Shown piece by piece: positions 37,022 to 46,022 of a stretch of DNA of 48,978 nucleotides. Both the position numbers and the translations under genes were made by a program. Each line of letters begins with the position of its first letter. Positions within the stretch are counted from its first letter, which is position 1. This stretch comes from CAIKZY01 sp044374195 (GTDB lineage: Bacteria; Actinomycetota; Actinomycetes; S36-B12), in contig JBILOY010000017.1 in assembly GCA_044374195.1 (NCBI GenBank), forward strand, positions 1 through 48,978, in the 5' to 3' direction. Below the pieces are notes generated by a model. The model made no database searches. It was not told where the DNA came from and saw only the letters and a list, made by a program, of their open reading frames with translations.

Positions 37022-38233
37022 ATGGCTCGCTCGCTGATCGTCGAGGCTGACGGCGGCTCGCGGGGCAACCCCGGGCCGGCCGCCTACGGCACTGTCATCC
37101 GTAATGGCGCCACCGGCGAGGTGCTGTTCGAGATCGGCGAGTACATCGGCAGCGCTACCAACAACGTTGCTGAATATCGCGGGGCGATTGCCGGTCTGGC
37201 ACGAGCCTTCGAGATTGATCCCGACGCCCGCGTCGAAGTGCGCCTGGATTCGAAGCTGGTCGTCGAGCAGATGAGCGGGCGCTGGCAGATCAAGCACCCC
37301 GATATGCGCGTGTTGGCCAAGCAAGCTCGTGAGATTTTCGCAGCCGGTCAGGTCACCTACACCTGGGTTCCGCGAGCGGAGAATGCCGCGGCCGATCGCA
37401 TGGTCAACGAGGCACTGGACCAGGCATTGGCGGGCGGTGCCCCGCTGATCATCCGCGAGCGCGGAGCGCTGCTCGTACAAGAGCTCGTGCGAGAGGCCGC
37501 TGACGTTGTCGGTGACGCGGAGGAGCAGAACGCGAAGGGCACGCCAGGCAAGGCCACTGCGGCCAACCGCATGGTCGGCTGGAGTGACCTCGGCGCCCCC
37601 ACCACGCTGCTCCTTGCACGGCACGGAGCCACGGCGTTCAGTGTCGAGAAGCGATTCAGCGGAATCGGCGGCATCGACATGCCGCTCAACGACCTAGGTA
37701 ATGCGCAGGCGAAGGCGCTCTCACGCGAGATCGCCGAGCGCGGCGGCGCTGATGTCATCGTCGCCTCGCCGCTGCTGCGCACTCAGCAGACTGCCGCTTA
37801 CGTCTCCGCGGCCATCGGGGTCCCGATCGAACTCGATGAGGGTTTCGCTGAGTGTGCTTTCGGCGAGTGGGATGCCTTCACCTTTACCGAGGTGCGCGAG
37901 CGCTGGCCTGAGCAGCTCGACGCATGGCTTGCCTCCACCGATGTCGCGCCACCGGGTGGCGAGTCCTTCGCCGAGGTCAACCGTCGTGTCGAGGCTGCCC
38001 GCCGTGGAGTTCTGGAGCGTCACGCAGGCAAGCGCGTGATCATCGTCGCTCACGTCACGCCGATCAAGGTGATGGTGAGTCAGGCGCTCGAGACTGATCT
38101 CACCTTGCTATTCAAGATGGAGCTGTCGCCATGTTCGTTGACCACGCTCGCGTGGTTCCCGGACGGAAACGCATCGATGTTCGGCTTCTCGGAGGCCGCG
38201 CATCTGCGCGGCATTCACACGCCTGATCTGTAG
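37022..38233 (+). CDS. Bifunctional RNase H and acid phosphatase
   Basis: This 403-residue fusion has an RNase HI domain at about residues 1-140, with catalytic Asp10, Glu51, Asp76 and Asp125 (EADGGSRGNP, NNVAEYRG, DSKLVVEQM, AADRM). A histidine-phosphatase domain starts near 193, with His201 in LLARHGAT. In mycobacteria this fusion cleaves RNA in hybrids and dephosphorylates a cobalamin precursor. The middle linker is about 50 residues. A GTG at 37016, with GGAG eight bases upstream and GTGA overlap, is an alternative start to the ATG at 37022. Confidence 0.92.
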   Translation: MARSLIVEADGGSRGNPGPAAYGTVIRNGATGEVLFEIGEYIGSATNNVAEYRGAIAGLARAFEIDPDARVEVRLDSKLVVEQMSGRWQIKHPDMRVLAKQAREIFAAGQVTYTWVPRAENAAADRMVNEALDQALAGGAPLIIRERGALLVQELVREAADVVGDAEEQNAKGTPGKATAANRMVGWSDLGAPTTLLLARHGATAFSVEKRFSGIGGIDMPLNDLGNAQAKALSREIAERGGADVIVASPLLRTQQTAAYVSAAIGVPIELDEGFAECAFGEWDAFTFTEVRERWPEQLDAWLASTDVAPPGGESFAEVNRRVEAARRGVLERHAGKRVIIVAHVTPIKVMVSQALETDLTLLFKMELSPCSLTTLAWFPDGNASMFGFSEAAHLRGIHTPDL

Positions 38234-38240
38234 CCGCGAG

Positions 38241-39020
38241 TCAGATTTCGGGCACGATGATGTCGAGGGTTGCCGGCTGACCGGATTTCTTCGACTCGCT
38301 CAACTCGCACTTCCACTTCAGTTCGCGAAGCGACTTCATTAAGGCATCGATCGTGGATGGCTGGGCACTTCGCTCGGCCAGGGCTCGCACAAGTCGTCCC
38401 TTGCTCGCCTTGTTGTGGTGGCTGACGATTGATCGCTTCCCGTTCTTCTCCAGCAGGATGCGTGCGCTAACCGCGCGTTCGGCGGCTTCCGCGGGGATAG
38501 GGCCGAGAGCCGCATACATCTGCGAGCGCAGATCGATGATCACTCCCGAGCTCTGGTTGATGACCTCGCTTACGGAGCCCCGCCAATGCGCCGCGGGTGC
38601 CCCGATCCCGGGCAGTACGACATCGCCACTGAGTCGATAGGCAGGGATGAGGTCATCGGGGCGCACCAGACCGAAGAGCGCCGAAGAAATCACAGTCGTG
38701 GCCTGCAGACGGCGCCGTGCGGGCTTGCCCAGTGAGGTGACATCGAGTGCGTCGAAGAGCACGCCTGTGTATACCTCGATGGCGGGTGCGCAGGCAGCCT
38801 TGCGAAGTAGTGCATTCACGCGCACCTCATCAGCCTGGGTCGGGCCAAGACCCAGAATCGAGGCGGCCGACTTCGGATCCTTGGCGCACAGATCAATAAG
38901 GGCCTTCAGCGTGGCGGTGCGGCCGCGGGTGAGCTCGGGGAAGCTCAGGGCTGCGAGATCGAGTTTGGGTCCCGTGACGGGCGAGGTCTTGCCCTCACTT
39001 GGAGGCAGCAGGATGAGCAC
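38241..39020 (-). CDS. yaaA: YaaA-family peroxide-stress protein
   Basis: This 259-residue protein of the YaaA/DUF328 family begins LILLPPSEGKT, includes VISALFGLVRPDDLIPAYRL and YTGVLFDAL, and ends with a basic SHHNKASKGRL segment; these are its conserved blocks. In Escherichia coli YaaA lowers free iron under peroxide stress and binds DNA. The GTG start has TAGCGT six bases upstream and is probably leaderless. It is divergent from a lipoprotein gene with 40 bases between. Confidence 0.88.
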   Translation of the reverse strand: MLILLPPSEGKTSPVTGPKLDLAALSFPELTRGRTATLKALIDLCAKDPKSAASILGLGPTQADEVRVNALLRKAACAPAIEVYTGVLFDALDVTSLGKPARRRLQATTVISSALFGLVRPDDLIPAYRLSGDVVLPGIGAPAAHWRGSVSEVINQSSGVIIDLRSQMYAALGPIPAEAAERAVSARILLEKNGKRSIVSHHNKASKGRLVRALAERSAQPSTIDALMKSLRELKWKCELSESKKSGQPATLDIIVPEI

Positions 39021-39026
39021 GCTTCG

Positions 39027-39032
39027 ACGCTA
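39027..39032 (-). promoter_or_regulatory. -10 box of leaderless yaaA
   Basis: TAGCGT on the minus strand, six bases before the GTG at 39020; the same hexamer and spacing as for ltaE. Confidence 0.5.
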
Positions 39033-39060
39033 CCTGAGTGCGGCATGGCATGCTCAGTTC

Positions 39061-39438
39061 ATGAAGCTCGCACTCGCAGGTGTCGCGGCAGCCGCGTTGA
39101 TTCTCACCGGCTGCTCCGGAACAGAGGCTCAGCCCGATGCATCGTGCGACTCCGACACCTTGCGCAGCACCTTCGAGATGATCCTGCATGACTCCGAGAT
39201 CACGTTGGCCTCGGTTGACTCAGTGGAGTGCAGCGGTAGCTGGGCCGTCGTGAAGGCGACCTTGACCGGTGAGGGTCTCAGTGGCGTATCGGAGCCGTCG
39301 ATCTTCGAGCGCGTGGGCGCCGACTGGGTTCTCAAGGCTCCAGAGAATGTGTGCGGAACCTTCACTCCCGGCGATGGCCGTCCGAATGATTCCGCGGTGC
39401 CGGAAGCAATCTGGGAAGCCGGCTGCGTGATCGCTTAG
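39061..39438 (+). CDS. Small lipoprotein, unknown function
   Basis: This 125-residue protein has a lipoprotein signal: hydrophobic LALAGVAAAALI followed by the lipobox LTGC at about residue 18. The mature part has three or four further Cys residues (ASCDSD, VECSG, NVCGTF, AGCVIA), possibly two disulfides outside the membrane. I recognise no family. Its stop overlaps the convergent photolyase gene by four bases. Confidence 0.75.
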   Translation: MKLALAGVAAAALILTGCSGTEAQPDASCDSDTLRSTFEMILHDSEITLASVDSVECSGSWAVVKATLTGEGLSGVSEPSIFERVGADWVLKAPENVCGTFTPGDGRPNDSAVPEAIWEAGCVIA

Positions 39439-40934
39439 ATCGTCCCGGCGCTTAATCCGTCGAGTACTTCGCGTGCACGAGTGCGCACGTCATCGAGATC
39501 CGAGAGCCGATCCAGTCCGGCAAATTGCTGCCCCATCCGGTGATTGCCTTTCAGCGTTGCTCGATTGCGATCAAGGAAATCCCAGTACAACGTCGTCAAC
39601 GGGCAAGCGGTCTCTCCCACGCGCTTTCCCGGGTCGTATACGCATCCTGAGCAGAAGCGGCCCATGCGCTTCACGTAAGCACCGCCGGCGGCGTAAGGCT
39701 TGGTCATCATCGCCCCGCCATCAGCGTGTAGCCCCATGCCGATCACGTTCGGCACCATCACCCAGTCGGCCGCGTCGATGAACATTGCCTTCATCCAGTT
39801 GAGAAACTCCTGCGGTTGAACGCCGGCTATTAGTGCCAGATTGCTCAGGATCATCAGTCGGGGGATGTGGTGAGCCCACCCGCGATCCATCACGTCACTG
39901 ACCACCGACGAAGCGCAGGCCATCTGAGTTCGTGAAGGATTGCTTAGCAGCGGTAGCAATGGTCGGTCTGCCTGCAGCTCATTGGAGTTTCGGTAGTCAT
40001 CTTCGAACAGCCAGTAGACACCGTTGACATACTCGCGCCACCCGATCACCTGGCGGATGAAACCCTCGGCTGAGGCGAGCGGAATGCCACCTTGGTCAAA
40101 GCGCTCGACTACGGCATCAATCACCTCACGCGCAGTAATGAGTCCCAGATTCAAGTATGGGCTCAGCAGGGAATGGTTGACCGACCACGAGTCGCGGGGC
40201 ATTGCGTCCTCATAGGGCCCGAAGTCGACGAGTGACGTGTCGAGAAAGTGCGTGAGCTGTCGAAGCGCGCCGGCACGTGTCGTGGCCCATGTGCCATTGG
40301 GCGCGGCTCCGGTGACAGGAAGTTCGCGATCGACGATCGACCGCCATACCTGCTCATCGATGTCGTCAGGCTCGTGACGCGGCGGCTCGGGCCACGGGTG
40401 CGCGCCCTTGGGCGGTGGCAGTCGATTCTCCTTGTCGAGATTCCAGGTGCCCCCGACAGGTGCGCCGTTGTCGATCAAGATGCCCAGCCGCGTGCGCTGC
40501 CACCGATAGAAGGTTTCCATCACCAAAGGCCTGCGGTCACCGGCCCACGCGCGAAATTCCTCGCGCGAGGTCAGGAAGGTGTCATCGGGTACGAGCTCGA
40601 CCCCGCACTCGATCAAGGCGCGCTGTGACGATGACGAACTGGGCTCCGTGCAGCGGATTCGCGCATCTGGATGCTCAAGGGCAAAGGCCTTGACCCCGGC
40701 GCTCACGGAAGAGGCCGACATCACGTGCACGGTGAATCCGCGATCGCGGAGATCCTGCGCCACGTGAGCCGCCGCCGACAGCAGCAGAAAGAGCCGTTGT
40801 GCATGCCAGGTGCGCGAGCGCAGCATCTGCTCGCTCTCGATCAGCAGGATCTCGGTTGTCTCCGGTGTAGCCCCGGCCATCGCGCCGTGAGAGAGGCTGA
40901 GGCGGTCGTAGGGGAGTAGCACGACATCGGTCAT
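39435..40934 (-). CDS. Fe-S cryptochrome/photolyase (PhrB/FeS-BCP type)
   Basis: This 499-residue flavoprotein belongs to the bacterial Fe-S cryptochrome and (6-4) photolyase group, which repairs UV lesions with light. The C-terminal FAD region has KRMGRFCSGCVYDP and TACPLTTLYW. The C-X2-C-X12-C spacing equals that of the [4Fe-4S] ligands in Agrobacterium PhrB, and an earlier Cys in MACASSVV can be the fourth. The N-terminus MTDVVLLPYDRL is the antenna domain. The ATG at 40934 overlaps the DUF2256 stop (ATGA). Confidence 0.9.
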   Translation of the reverse strand: MTDVVLLPYDRLSLSHGAMAGATPETTEILLIESEQMLRSRTWHAQRLFLLLSAAAHVAQDLRDRGFTVHVMSASSVSAGVKAFALEHPDARIRCTEPSSSSSQRALIECGVELVPDDTFLTSREEFRAWAGDRRPLVMETFYRWQRTRLGILIDNGAPVGGTWNLDKENRLPPPKGAHPWPEPPRHEPDDIDEQVWRSIVDRELPVTGAAPNGTWATTRAGALRQLTHFLDTSLVDFGPYEDAMPRDSWSVNHSLLSPYLNLGLITAREVIDAVVERFDQGGIPLASAEGFIRQVIGWREYVNGVYWLFEDDYRNSNELQADRPLLPLLSNPSRTQMACASSVVSDVMDRGWAHHIPRLMILSNLALIAGVQPQEFLNWMKAMFIDAADWVMVPNVIGMGLHADGGAMMTKPYAAGGAYVKRMGRFCSGCVYDPGKRVGETACPLTTLYWDFLDRNRATLKGNHRMGQQFAGLDRLSDLDDVRTRAREVLDGLSAGTI

Positions 40935-41092
40935 GCGCGCCGGCACTTCTCGGAGCAGTACTTCACCGAATCCCAGTTGGCCGCCCACGCCTTGCGCCAC
41001 TCCATGGGCCGTTCGCAGGCCTGGCAGATTTTGGGCGCGAAGCCATTCTTCGTACGCGCCTCACGATTCGAGGGCTGACGGCGATCGGGCAC
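40931..41092 (-). CDS. DUF2256 small zinc-finger protein
   Basis: This 53-residue basic protein has the family core KICQACERPMEWRKAWAANW and YCSEKCRR, with four Cys probably binding zinc (CQAC and CSEKC). It is coupled to the photolyase gene by a four-base overlap; DUF2256 is often found with this photolyase class. The function is unknown but DNA or cofactor binding is plausible. I chose the GTG at 41092, which gives the usual length. The much longer open frame upstream lies across rnpB. Confidence 0.82.
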   Translation of the reverse strand: MPDRRQPSNREARTKNGFAPKICQACERPMEWRKAWAANWDSVKYCSEKCRRA

Positions 41093-41157
41093 GGTTGATC
41101 CTCGCACCCGGGAGGGGCTGCCGCATCCGTGAGTGGACCGAGTGGCCCAGATGCGCG

Positions 41158-41163
41158 TAGCCT
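41158..41163 (+). promoter_or_regulatory. -10 box of rnpB
   Basis: TAGCCT with a six-base spacer to the predicted RNA 5' end near 41170. It supports the same hexamer acting as -10 at the leaderless genes. Confidence 0.5.
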
Positions 41164-41170
41164 GTTGATC

Positions 41171-41540
41171 GGACGAGTCGGCTGGGTGATCGCGGCACGC
41201 AAGTGTCGAGGAAAGTCCGGACTCCACAGGGCAAGGCGGTGGGTAACGCCCACCCGGGGCAACCCGCGGGACAGTGCCACAGAGAACAGACCGCCAGGAG
41301 CAATCCTGGTAAGGGTGAAACGGTGGTGTAAGAGACCACCAGCGCCATGGGTGACCATGACGGCTTGGTAAACCCCGCCTGGAGCAAGACCAAGAGGGCC
41401 GCAAGGCCTGTGCGAACGAGCGGCCCGCTCAATGTTCGCAGGTAGGTCGCACGAGGCTGTCGGCAACGGCAGCCCTAGATGGATGATCGCCCTCGACTTC
41501 GGTCGAGACAGAATCCGGCTTATAGGCCGACTCGTCCCCC
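41171..41540 (+). ncRNA. rnpB: RNase P RNA, class A
   Basis: The catalytic RNA of RNase P, which matures tRNA 5' ends. Visible conserved parts are GAGGAAAGTCCGGACTCC near the 5' end, the AGTGCCACAGAGAACAGACCG core with GGTAAGGGTGAAACGG, and the 3' ACAGAATCCGGCTTATAGGCC. P1 pairs GGACGAGTCGGC at the 5' end with GCCGACTCGTCC at the 3' end. The ends are estimated from this stem. It lies divergent from the DUF2256-photolyase pair. Confidence 0.96.
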
Positions 41541-41614
41541 TCCGAAACCTCAGGAGTTCACCCTCAGTGGTGAATGGTGGGCCGATGGACACGCGGAGTT
41601 CATCCTGGGATAAC

Positions 41615-41635
41615 CCCCCGTCAAGGTTTCGGGGG
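41615..41635 (+). terminator. Possible rnpB terminator
   Basis: CCCCCG and CGGGGG form a six-base-pair hairpin 75 bases after the rnpB 3' end. There is no U tract. If it is a terminator, the next gene is better started downstream, at 41642 or 41648. Confidence 0.35.
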
Positions 41636-41647
41636 AATCCTGTGCCG

Positions 41648-43897
41648 ATGCAGCCCTTGGATCCTCCTGTAGAGGAGGCGAACCCCTTCGCGAGCAGGGG
41701 GCAGTTCCGGGCACTCTTCCGCTGGTTCAGGCCTTATCTGCGCGGATCCGGTCGGCTCCTGACCATCACAGTGACCTTCACGATCATCGTGCTCGCCTGC
41801 CAGGCGGTCATTCCGCTGCAGGTCGACTCGATCCTGTCCGGTGACGGCTCTCCACGGCAGGGAATTCTGATTCTCATCGGGCTGGCATTGCTTCAGTTGG
41901 TGTCGGCGTACTTCTCCAGACTAGGTGGCGCCGATGTCGCCAATGATGCCACTTATCGCCTTCGCCTCGATGTCTTCCGTCAGTTGTTGCATACGAAGAT
42001 CCTGCGTCAAGACGGATTGGTGCGGTCATCAGTAGTCAGCCGTCACACCACCGATGTTGATCACGTGGGTGAGGCCTTCTCCGAGACGATCGGTCACGGT
42101 ATCCCCGGCATCGTGCGGGTGGTGCAGAGCCTGATCCTGCTCACAGTCATCGACTGGCGCGCCGGCAGCGTCATGATCGTCGCCGTCTTGTTGTTCTTGC
42201 TCATTCGCGCAAAGGTCGGCAAGCAGCTGTTCATCAAGGACCGCGCTCGACTCGATGCAAGCAGTCGTGTTGGCGAGAGCGTCGACGAGGCCATCACAGC
42301 CTCGCGATTCATCTCTGGTCTTCACCTGGATCGCTGGGCGATGGATCGGTTCGGCCGGCGTTCAGAGCATCTGCGTCAAACCACGCATGCGCAGGTCAAC
42401 AAGGTGTCGCAGCTGTATGTGGGGGCGCAGGCTGCAGGTCTCGCCGGTCTGGTTGCCGTTGTGCTCTTCGGAGTCGTACTGGGTGGCAGTGACCTCGCGA
42501 CAATTGCTGTAGCGATCTTGTATGTCGAGGGCGTCATCCGCGGGCTAGAAGTTCTGCCACGCTGGATTCAGTCTCTCCAAATCGGCGTCGTGAGCCGCCG
42601 ACGCATCAACCAGGTTCTCGACCCGCAGCCTTCGCTCTTGCTCGGCAGCGTTCTGGACTCGGGCCTCCATGTATCCCTCGATCGTCTAGAAGGCGCTGGT
42701 GGCCAGCTCATCGGGCTCGTGACCAGCCCGTCGATGGATCCAGATTCGATTCTTGTCGCACTCTCCGCCGATAGCGATGCAGAGGCCTACCGAGTGACCC
42801 TCGAGGGCATGTCTATTCGGCGACCAGGCGTCAATCGGCACATCGTGCATGTCGCCGCAGAGAATGTTGCCTTCAATGAATCGATCGTCGCGCATCTCAA
42901 CGCCATGGCCCCTTTGCTCTCCATCGACGATGTCGTGGCGTTGATGGACGATGTCGGACTTTCGCATTTGAAGGACTCACGCTTCGGACTGGACAAGCCG
43001 CTCGGTCCCACCGGCGCAGTGCTCAATTCGAATGAAAGGCAGCGACTGGCGATAGCGTGCGCGTTGGCAGCTGCTCCTGAGACCTTGCTGATCGGCCCGC
43101 TCATTCCGCTGGCTGATGTCGATACAGCTATGCCGCTGCTTGCCACCCTGCGCAGTCATTCCGACATCACGACGATCGTGTCGGTTCGCAACCCCGAGCT
43201 TGCAGTCCAGATGGACTCGATTCTCTTCGTGACCGACACCGAGTTGATCTTCGGCAGTCATGACGAATTGCTTCTGATGAACCCGGAGTATTCGCAACTT
43301 TGGGAGAAGCGTCTGAACGCCGGTGACGTTGATCTCAGCTTCCTTGAACTCGATGGAGTCAGTGAGGCAGCGCTTGCCGCACGTCTTGTCACCGAGCGCT
43401 TCGAGGCTGGTGACGCCATCTATCGTCAGGGGGAGCCCGCCGACCGCATCGTGTTCATCATGTCGGGGCGCGTGGAGATCATGACCGAAACCGATGGTGC
43501 TGATCGTCGCCGCGTCGCTGTCATCGGCCAGGGAAATCACTGCGGCGATCTGCGACTGACTCCTGGCGAGCGGCGCGCAGAGAGCGCCTATGCCATGGAC
43601 ACCTGCATCATTCGCTCGCTGAGTCGCGATGCTCTCTCCGCTGGCATGGCTGGCCTCCTCGATCGGTCACCTGCCCAGCGTCGCATCGTGACCTGCCTGC
43701 TGCGCGATGGCTCGGCCACTGCACAGGAAGTATGCGAGCGGTTGCCGGATCTGGGCGAGGCAGCAGTCACTACTGCACTCAGCGAGCTGCACGATGAGGG
43801 TGCTCTGCGCCTGCGTGAGGGCATTTACAGCGTTGTGATGCGTAAGTCGGCAAAGAAGGGCTCAGCGGATCTCCTGGACCGTCTCTCGGGCCTCTAG
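41648..43897 (+). CDS. ABC-exporter-like protein with pseudo-ATPase, cNMP and winged-helix domains
   Basis: About 749 residues. Residues 30-330 form an ABC-exporter membrane domain with six helices (ATYRLRLDVFRQLLHTKIL and TTDVDHVGEAFSETIG are typical). Residues 335-560 occupy the ATPase position but lack function: GLVTSPSMDPDS replaces Walker A, LNSNERQRLA the LSGGQ signature, and LLIGPLIPLADVDT the Walker B with its Glu. Residues 580-670 are a cyclic-nucleotide-binding domain (FEAGDAIYRQGEPADRIVF; cassette CGDLRLTPGERRAES). Residues 676-740 look like a winged helix. It may be a membrane-bound sensor or regulator instead of a pump. The start is uncertain: ATG 41648, GTG 41642 or ATG 41585. 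Confidence 0.8.
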   Translation: MQPLDPPVEEANPFASRGQFRALFRWFRPYLRGSGRLLTITVTFTIIVLACQAVIPLQVDSILSGDGSPRQGILILIGLALLQLVSAYFSRLGGADVANDATYRLRLDVFRQLLHTKILRQDGLVRSSVVSRHTTDVDHVGEAFSETIGHGIPGIVRVVQSLILLTVIDWRAGSVMIVAVLLFLLIRAKVGKQLFIKDRARLDASSRVGESVDEAITASRFISGLHLDRWAMDRFGRRSEHLRQTTHAQVNKVSQLYVGAQAAGLAGLVAVVLFGVVLGGSDLATIAVAILYVEGVIRGLEVLPRWIQSLQIGVVSRRRINQVLDPQPSLLLGSVLDSGLHVSLDRLEGAGGQLIGLVTSPSMDPDSILVALSADSDAEAYRVTLEGMSIRRPGVNRHIVHVAAENVAFNESIVAHLNAMAPLLSIDDVVALMDDVGLSHLKDSRFGLDKPLGPTGAVLNSNERQRLAIACALAAAPETLLIGPLIPLADVDTAMPLLATLRSHSDITTIVSVRNPELAVQMDSILFVTDTELIFGSHDELLLMNPEYSQLWEKRLNAGDVDLSFLELDGVSEAALAARLVTERFEAGDAIYRQGEPADRIVFIMSGRVEIMTETDGADRRRVAVIGQGNHCGDLRLTPGERRAESAYAMDTCIIRSLSRDALSAGMAGLLDRSPAQRRIVTCLLRDGSATAQEVCERLPDLGEAAVTTALSELHDEGALRLREGIYSVVMRKSAKKGSADLLDRLSGL

Positions 43898-45273
43898 CCG
43901 TTTGTGCTGGCTGAGATCGGCGCTCTGATCACGATGCGCAGGCCGCCAGTGGGGCTCTCGCCGAGTGTCATCACCCCGTGATGGGTGTCGACAACTGCGG
44001 CAATGATGCTCATGCCGAGCCCGAAGCCACCTGTAGTCGATGAGCGAGACTCATCGAGTCTGGTGAAGCGCTCTGTGACGGTGCCGCGCTTGTCCGCGGC
44101 AATGCCCGGGCCAGAGTCGTCAATGGTGAGAGTCAGCTGCGATGGCGTTGCGGTGAGGTCGACATGCACGGCGGAGCCCTCTGGTGTGTAGCGCGTGATG
44201 TTCTGCACGATATTCGCCAGGACCTGGCGCCATTGATCAGCGGAACCGAGCAGATGTGCCGGTGCCAGGTTCATGGTGACGGGCCGTCCCTCGCCGAGAT
44301 CGGTGAGATCCCCGAAGTATTCGCGGATCAGTGCGGCCAGATCGAACTCCTCCTGGGAACCTTGAGCGCCCGAATCGATGCGTTCGAGCAGCAGGAGCTG
44401 GGTGACCAGGTTCTCCAGGCGCAGGCTCTCCGACTGAATGCGATCCAGGGCGCGAATCTCGAGCTCGGATGCATCGGCGCGCTGGGCCTGCAGCAGTTCG
44501 ATATAGCCGCGAATCACCGTGAGAGGGGTGCGAATCTCGTGCGAGGCGTCAGAGACAAAACCCCGCAGGCGTAGTTCAGATGCCTCCACAGCCGTCAGTG
44601 ACGCGGTCAATGACTCAATCATGGTGTTTAGGGCATCGGAAAGCACGCCAAGCTCGGTGCCCTCAGGAGCATCGGGCACGCGCAGGTGCGTATTGCCCTG
44701 CGCGATCTCCTCTGCCGCTATCACCATCTCGTCGACGGGGCGGAAGAGGCGCCGCACGAACAGCCAGGCGATCAGCGAGCCAAGTGCGGTCACGATCAGC
44801 ACTCCGATGCCGAGCAGGATCGTCAGCCGCGCGAGCCCTTGCTTGAGCTCGTCAATGGGAGTGCCTGCCACGACCAGTGATCGATTAGGGCCGGATTCCA
44901 CTGTGACGATCCGGTACTCGGGCGTGAAGGCGACACTCCCGGGTGTGTCCATGAATGCGAGTGCCTGGTCGCGGGTGAGGGCCGGAAAAGGGAGTGGTGA
45001 ACTTCCGAAACCAGCCGGACGCAGCAGTTGTGCCTGCGAGTCGCCCGGGCGAATGAGGCTGATGGCATAGGGCAGATAGACGTCATCGGGCAATGGTCGG
45101 GGCTTGTCCTGCAGTGATTTCGTGCGCGCATCGCGCGCGGCAGCGATCAGGCCGCGATCAAGGGAGTCGTACTGAATTGTTCGAGTGGTCCAGAAAGCGA
45201 TGACGCCGAGCAGGGCAGTGGCGATGAAGATCAACAATGCCGTCAACGCCGTGATCTTGGTACGCAGTGTCAT
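43894..45273 (-). CDS. Sensor histidine kinase
   Basis: This 459-residue membrane kinase has helices at about residues 9-30 and 150-173 around an extracellular sensor region. A HAMP domain spans about 174-228, His245 is in SDASHEIRTPL, and the HATPase ends with DSGPGIAADKRG and GFGLGMSIIAA. It should phosphorylate the coupled OmpR-type regulator upstream; its ATG overlaps that gene's stop (ATGA). The signal is unknown. The stop shares the CTAG at 43894-43897 with the convergent ABC-like gene. Confidence 0.9.
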   Translation of the reverse strand: MTLRTKITALTALLIFIATALLGVIAFWTTRTIQYDSLDRGLIAAARDARTKSLQDKPRPLPDDVYLPYAISLIRPGDSQAQLLRPAGFGSSPLPFPALTRDQALAFMDTPGSVAFTPEYRIVTVESGPNRSLVVAGTPIDELKQGLARLTILLGIGVLIVTALGSLIAWLFVRRLFRPVDEMVIAAEEIAQGNTHLRVPDAPEGTELGVLSDALNTMIESLTASLTAVEASELRLRGFVSDASHEIRTPLTVIRGYIELLQAQRADASELEIRALDRIQSESLRLENLVTQLLLLERIDSGAQGSQEEFDLAALIREYFGDLTDLGEGRPVTMNLAPAHLLGSADQWRQVLANIVQNITRYTPEGSAVHVDLTATPSQLTLTIDDSGPGIAADKRGTVTERFTRLDESRSSTTGGFGLGMSIIAAVVDTHHGVMTLGESPTGGLRIVIRAPISASTNG

Positions 45274-45947
45274 GACTTAGGGTCCTGGAGTTGGTATCCC
45301 ACGCCACGAACCGTGCGAATGCTGACGGCGTCGCCGAGTTTCTTGCGCAGGTAGGAGATGTAGGTCTCGACCACGCTGCTCTCCACGCCCGGGCCTAGGC
45401 CCCAGACCCTGCTGAGCAGCTGATCCTTGCTGAGCACTCGCCCGGCGTTCTCCATCAAGATCTCGAGCAGTCGGAATTCAGTTCCCGAGAGCGCGACTTC
45501 ATCCTCGCTGACTGTTACGAGATGTCGATCAGGGTCGAGTCGAATCTCGCCGAGGGTGAGCACGGAATCGGGGGAGTCTGCCGCACTGCGACGAAGGACT
45601 GCTTTCACCCGCCAGATGAGCTCTTCGATGCTGAACGGTTTGTGGACGAAATCATCAGCGCCTCGCTCGAAGCCGGCGCGCGTGTCATCGCGTTCTTGGC
45701 GAGCGGTAAGCACGATAACGGGAGTGGTGTCGCCCGCATCGCGCATGCGTGTGAGGGTCTCGAAGCCGTCGACGCGGGGCATGTTGATGTCGAGGACGAC
45801 CAGGTCTACCGAGGTAGTGCGCAGGAACTGAAGAGCCGCGAGGCCATCGGGTGCGCTGTGCGTGCGAAAGCCCGAGAGCCGAAGGGCATCGCAAATGAGG
45901 TCATTGACGGCAGGTTCGTCATCGACGACGAGTACGACTGCGCTCAC
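45270..45947 (-). CDS. OmpR-family response regulator
   Basis: This 225-residue regulator has a receiver domain with Asp53 as phospho-acceptor (VVLDINMP), DD at 9-10 and Lys in HKPFS near 102. A winged-helix DNA-binding domain with ETYISYLRKKLGDA and TVRGVGYQL follows. The GTG start has GAGGAGG five bases upstream, a strong ribosome-binding site. It forms a two-gene operon with the histidine kinase. Upstream, separated by a strong terminator, is a secreted repeat protein in the same direction that may be a target; this is inference. Confidence 0.92.
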   Translation of the reverse strand: MSAVVLVVDDEPAVNDLICDALRLSGFRTHSAPDGLAALQFLRTTSVDLVVLDINMPRVDGFETLTRMRDAGDTTPVIVLTARQERDDTRAGFERGADDFVHKPFSIEELIWRVKAVLRRSAADSPDSVLTLGEIRLDPDRHLVTVSEDEVALSGTEFRLLEILMENAGRVLSKDQLLSRVWGLGPGVESSVVETYISYLRKKLGDAVSIRTVRGVGYQLQDPKS

Positions 45948-45974
45948 GGTGCCTCCTCTAGGCGTGAGAGAACT

Positions 45975-46014
45975 GTAGGGCGGTTGACCTGACTGATCAG
46001 GCCAACCGCCCTAC
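45975..46014 (-). terminator. Strong terminator hairpin
   Basis: A 12-bp perfect stem (GTAGGGCGGTTG with CAACCGCCCTAC), one A-C mismatch, then a further 5-bp stem (CCTGA/TCAGG) and a CTGA loop. It lies nine bases downstream of the secreted repeat gene on the minus strand and separates it from the two-component operon. Confidence 0.85.
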
Positions 46015-46022
46015 GTGGGGAA

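Noticed and set aside
40963..41592. Minus-strand frame across the RNase P RNA region
   Set aside because: The region is explained by rnpB; structured RNA genes often carry chance open frames.
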